This document shows positions 62,859 to 64,000 of a stretch of 64,000 nucleotides of DNA, one piece after another. Every line of letters begins with the position of its first letter. Position 1 is the stretch's first letter. The notes below the pieces were generated by a model. That model saw nothing but the letters and a program-made list of their open reading frames with translations. It ran no database searches and was not told the DNA's origin. The DNA comes from Zonotrichia leucophrys gambelii. Its lineage: Eukaryota; Chordata; Aves; Passeriformes; Passerellidae. The stretch lies in assembly GCF_028769735.1 (NCBI RefSeq), contig NC_088170.1, forward strand, positions 51,617,585 through 51,681,584, in the 5' to 3' direction. Both the position numbers and the translations under genes were made by a program.

Positions 62859-64000
62859 AGTTCAGGATTTTTAGAATCAAGAGAGGAGGAAAAAAATCAT
62901 ATTTAGCATTTGAATTCAGACAATGTCCTGCTATATTTCCAAACAATATGGTCCATGTTCATGGAATAAAGAATGTATAAGGATGTATGTAAGCAGTATA
63001 TAAACTGGATCTCAATTTCTGTCTTCATGACAATTTATTTTTTCTATGATTTGGGAAAGCAGAGGTCAATAGAAAGGAAAAATGATGAGTGGTTTCAGCA
63101 TACCCACAACAGAATTTCAACACCTTGTGTTATTTTGTCTGAATTCCATATAAAAATGTTTTAATTTAGAGACTGGATTTTTCTTTCTCTTCTACTGTTT
63201 CAAGACAACATTGCAGTTAGTGGTGGTTTGTCCATCCAAAAAGAGACTTATGCTCCTTGAAAGGAGCAAAGCCTAACCCTTTCCAAATTAGAGAAACTGA
63301 GCAGATAGTCCCTACAGAACATATTATCTGGAGAAAATTATGGTCTCCTTATGTTGATGGCCAGCTGATCATGTCTTCTTTTGATCTAAGCTGATACTCC
63401 TTGTTCAGAATGAAGCAATATATTGAGAGAATTAAACAGCTCCACTATTGCAAAACTGAACAACTAGGAATCTTAAGAAAGTTTGTTTCAGGTTCTAGCC
63501 CTTACATCCTTGCTATTAAGAAATATAAAAAATATGCTATAAAAATATGACTCCAGTCATATCAGTCAAGGTTAATTAAATGGTTGGAGGAGAAAAGTGA
63601 TTGCATCAGGTCTCATAGTTAGTTCTCTTATTTTAAATCAGCTGGGTACATGGAAAATCAGGCTGATGGGGGACTGAGTCTCTTATTTCTCTATAATAAG
63701 GTCCATGTTACACTACACAAAGAGGAATTTGACTTTCTAAATATGTTTTATATTCCGTCTGCTACAGACATGTTCTGCTTATGATAGTGAAGATTGCAGC
63801 TGGCAAGATGAAAATAACAGGATGGCAAAAAGTTTTCTGGTCTATAGATTCAAATTTTCTATTTCCATACCTTTCTTCAATTTGTTTCTTTTTTCTATAT
63901 AGAGTCTGGTGAGAAGAGCTGAGATAGATAGGAAAAGCATTCTTCATGCTAACTCCTAAATTCAGCCCAACAGTCTGATGATTTGTGAAGAACAGACTAC
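62859..64000. other. AT-rich unique sequence, no gene recognised
   Basis: Short frames only, with no recognised repeat family, promoter or splice-framed exon. Confidence 0.5.

Overview
The window looks like non-coding DNA from a bird nuclear genome, most likely a songbird (Passeriformes). The evidence is the repeat content. There are several CR1 LINE 3' ends with the avian ATTCTATG-type tail, in both orientations. There are also three retroviral LTRs that resemble families I know from passerine genomes; this is recognition from memory, not a database search. The sequence is strongly AT-rich by eye, has very few long ORFs, and shows no bacterial-style gene packing, operons, CRISPR, rRNA or tRNA. 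It reads as a gene desert or a very large intron.

Layout. 1-9.4 kb: AT-rich unique sequence with an internally deleted LTR (2.25-2.38 kb) and a near-perfect 51-nt hairpin (3.86 kb). 9.4-11.8 kb: an LTR with its own AATAAA signal, then a CR1 3' end. 11.8-24.5 kb: unique sequence with microsatellites and a 50-nt stem-loop at 20.5 kb. 24.6-25.6 kb: an unusually GC-rich stretch that I cannot assign. 28.4 kb: a CR1 3' end. 37.8-38.0 kb: a TATA box followed by a short signal-peptide-like reading frame ending at a GT donor. 38.9-39.5 kb: a minus-strand CR1 3' region. 41.2 kb: a TATAGA-type microsatellite. 44.8 kb: an ancient CR1 relic. 46.9-48.5 kb: a transposon cluster made of a complete solo LTR with a perfect 6-bp target duplication, a short CR1 fragment and a dead CR1 endonuclease domain. 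51.3 kb: another CR1 3' end. 54.1 kb: a perfect 152-bp AT-rich palindrome. 56.5-57.5 kb: exon-like segments ending in the longest ORF of the window (172 codons), with two polyadenylation signals just after its stop. 61.7 kb: a second ancient CR1 relic. 62 kb and 62.8 kb: CA-rich and CAAA-rich simple repeats.

Genes. No known protein-coding gene can be named. The best coding candidates are the signal-peptide-like exon at 37.9 kb and the exon-like cluster with a membrane-spanning C-terminus at 56.6-57.4 kb. Their splice phases are compatible (phase 1 out, phase 1 in), so they could be the two ends of one small membrane-protein gene, but this is an inference with low confidence. Everything else with recognisable coding origin is decayed retrotransposon.

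The most unusual physical feature is the palindrome at 54147-54298, in which 24 TAA units are followed by exactly 24 TTA units.
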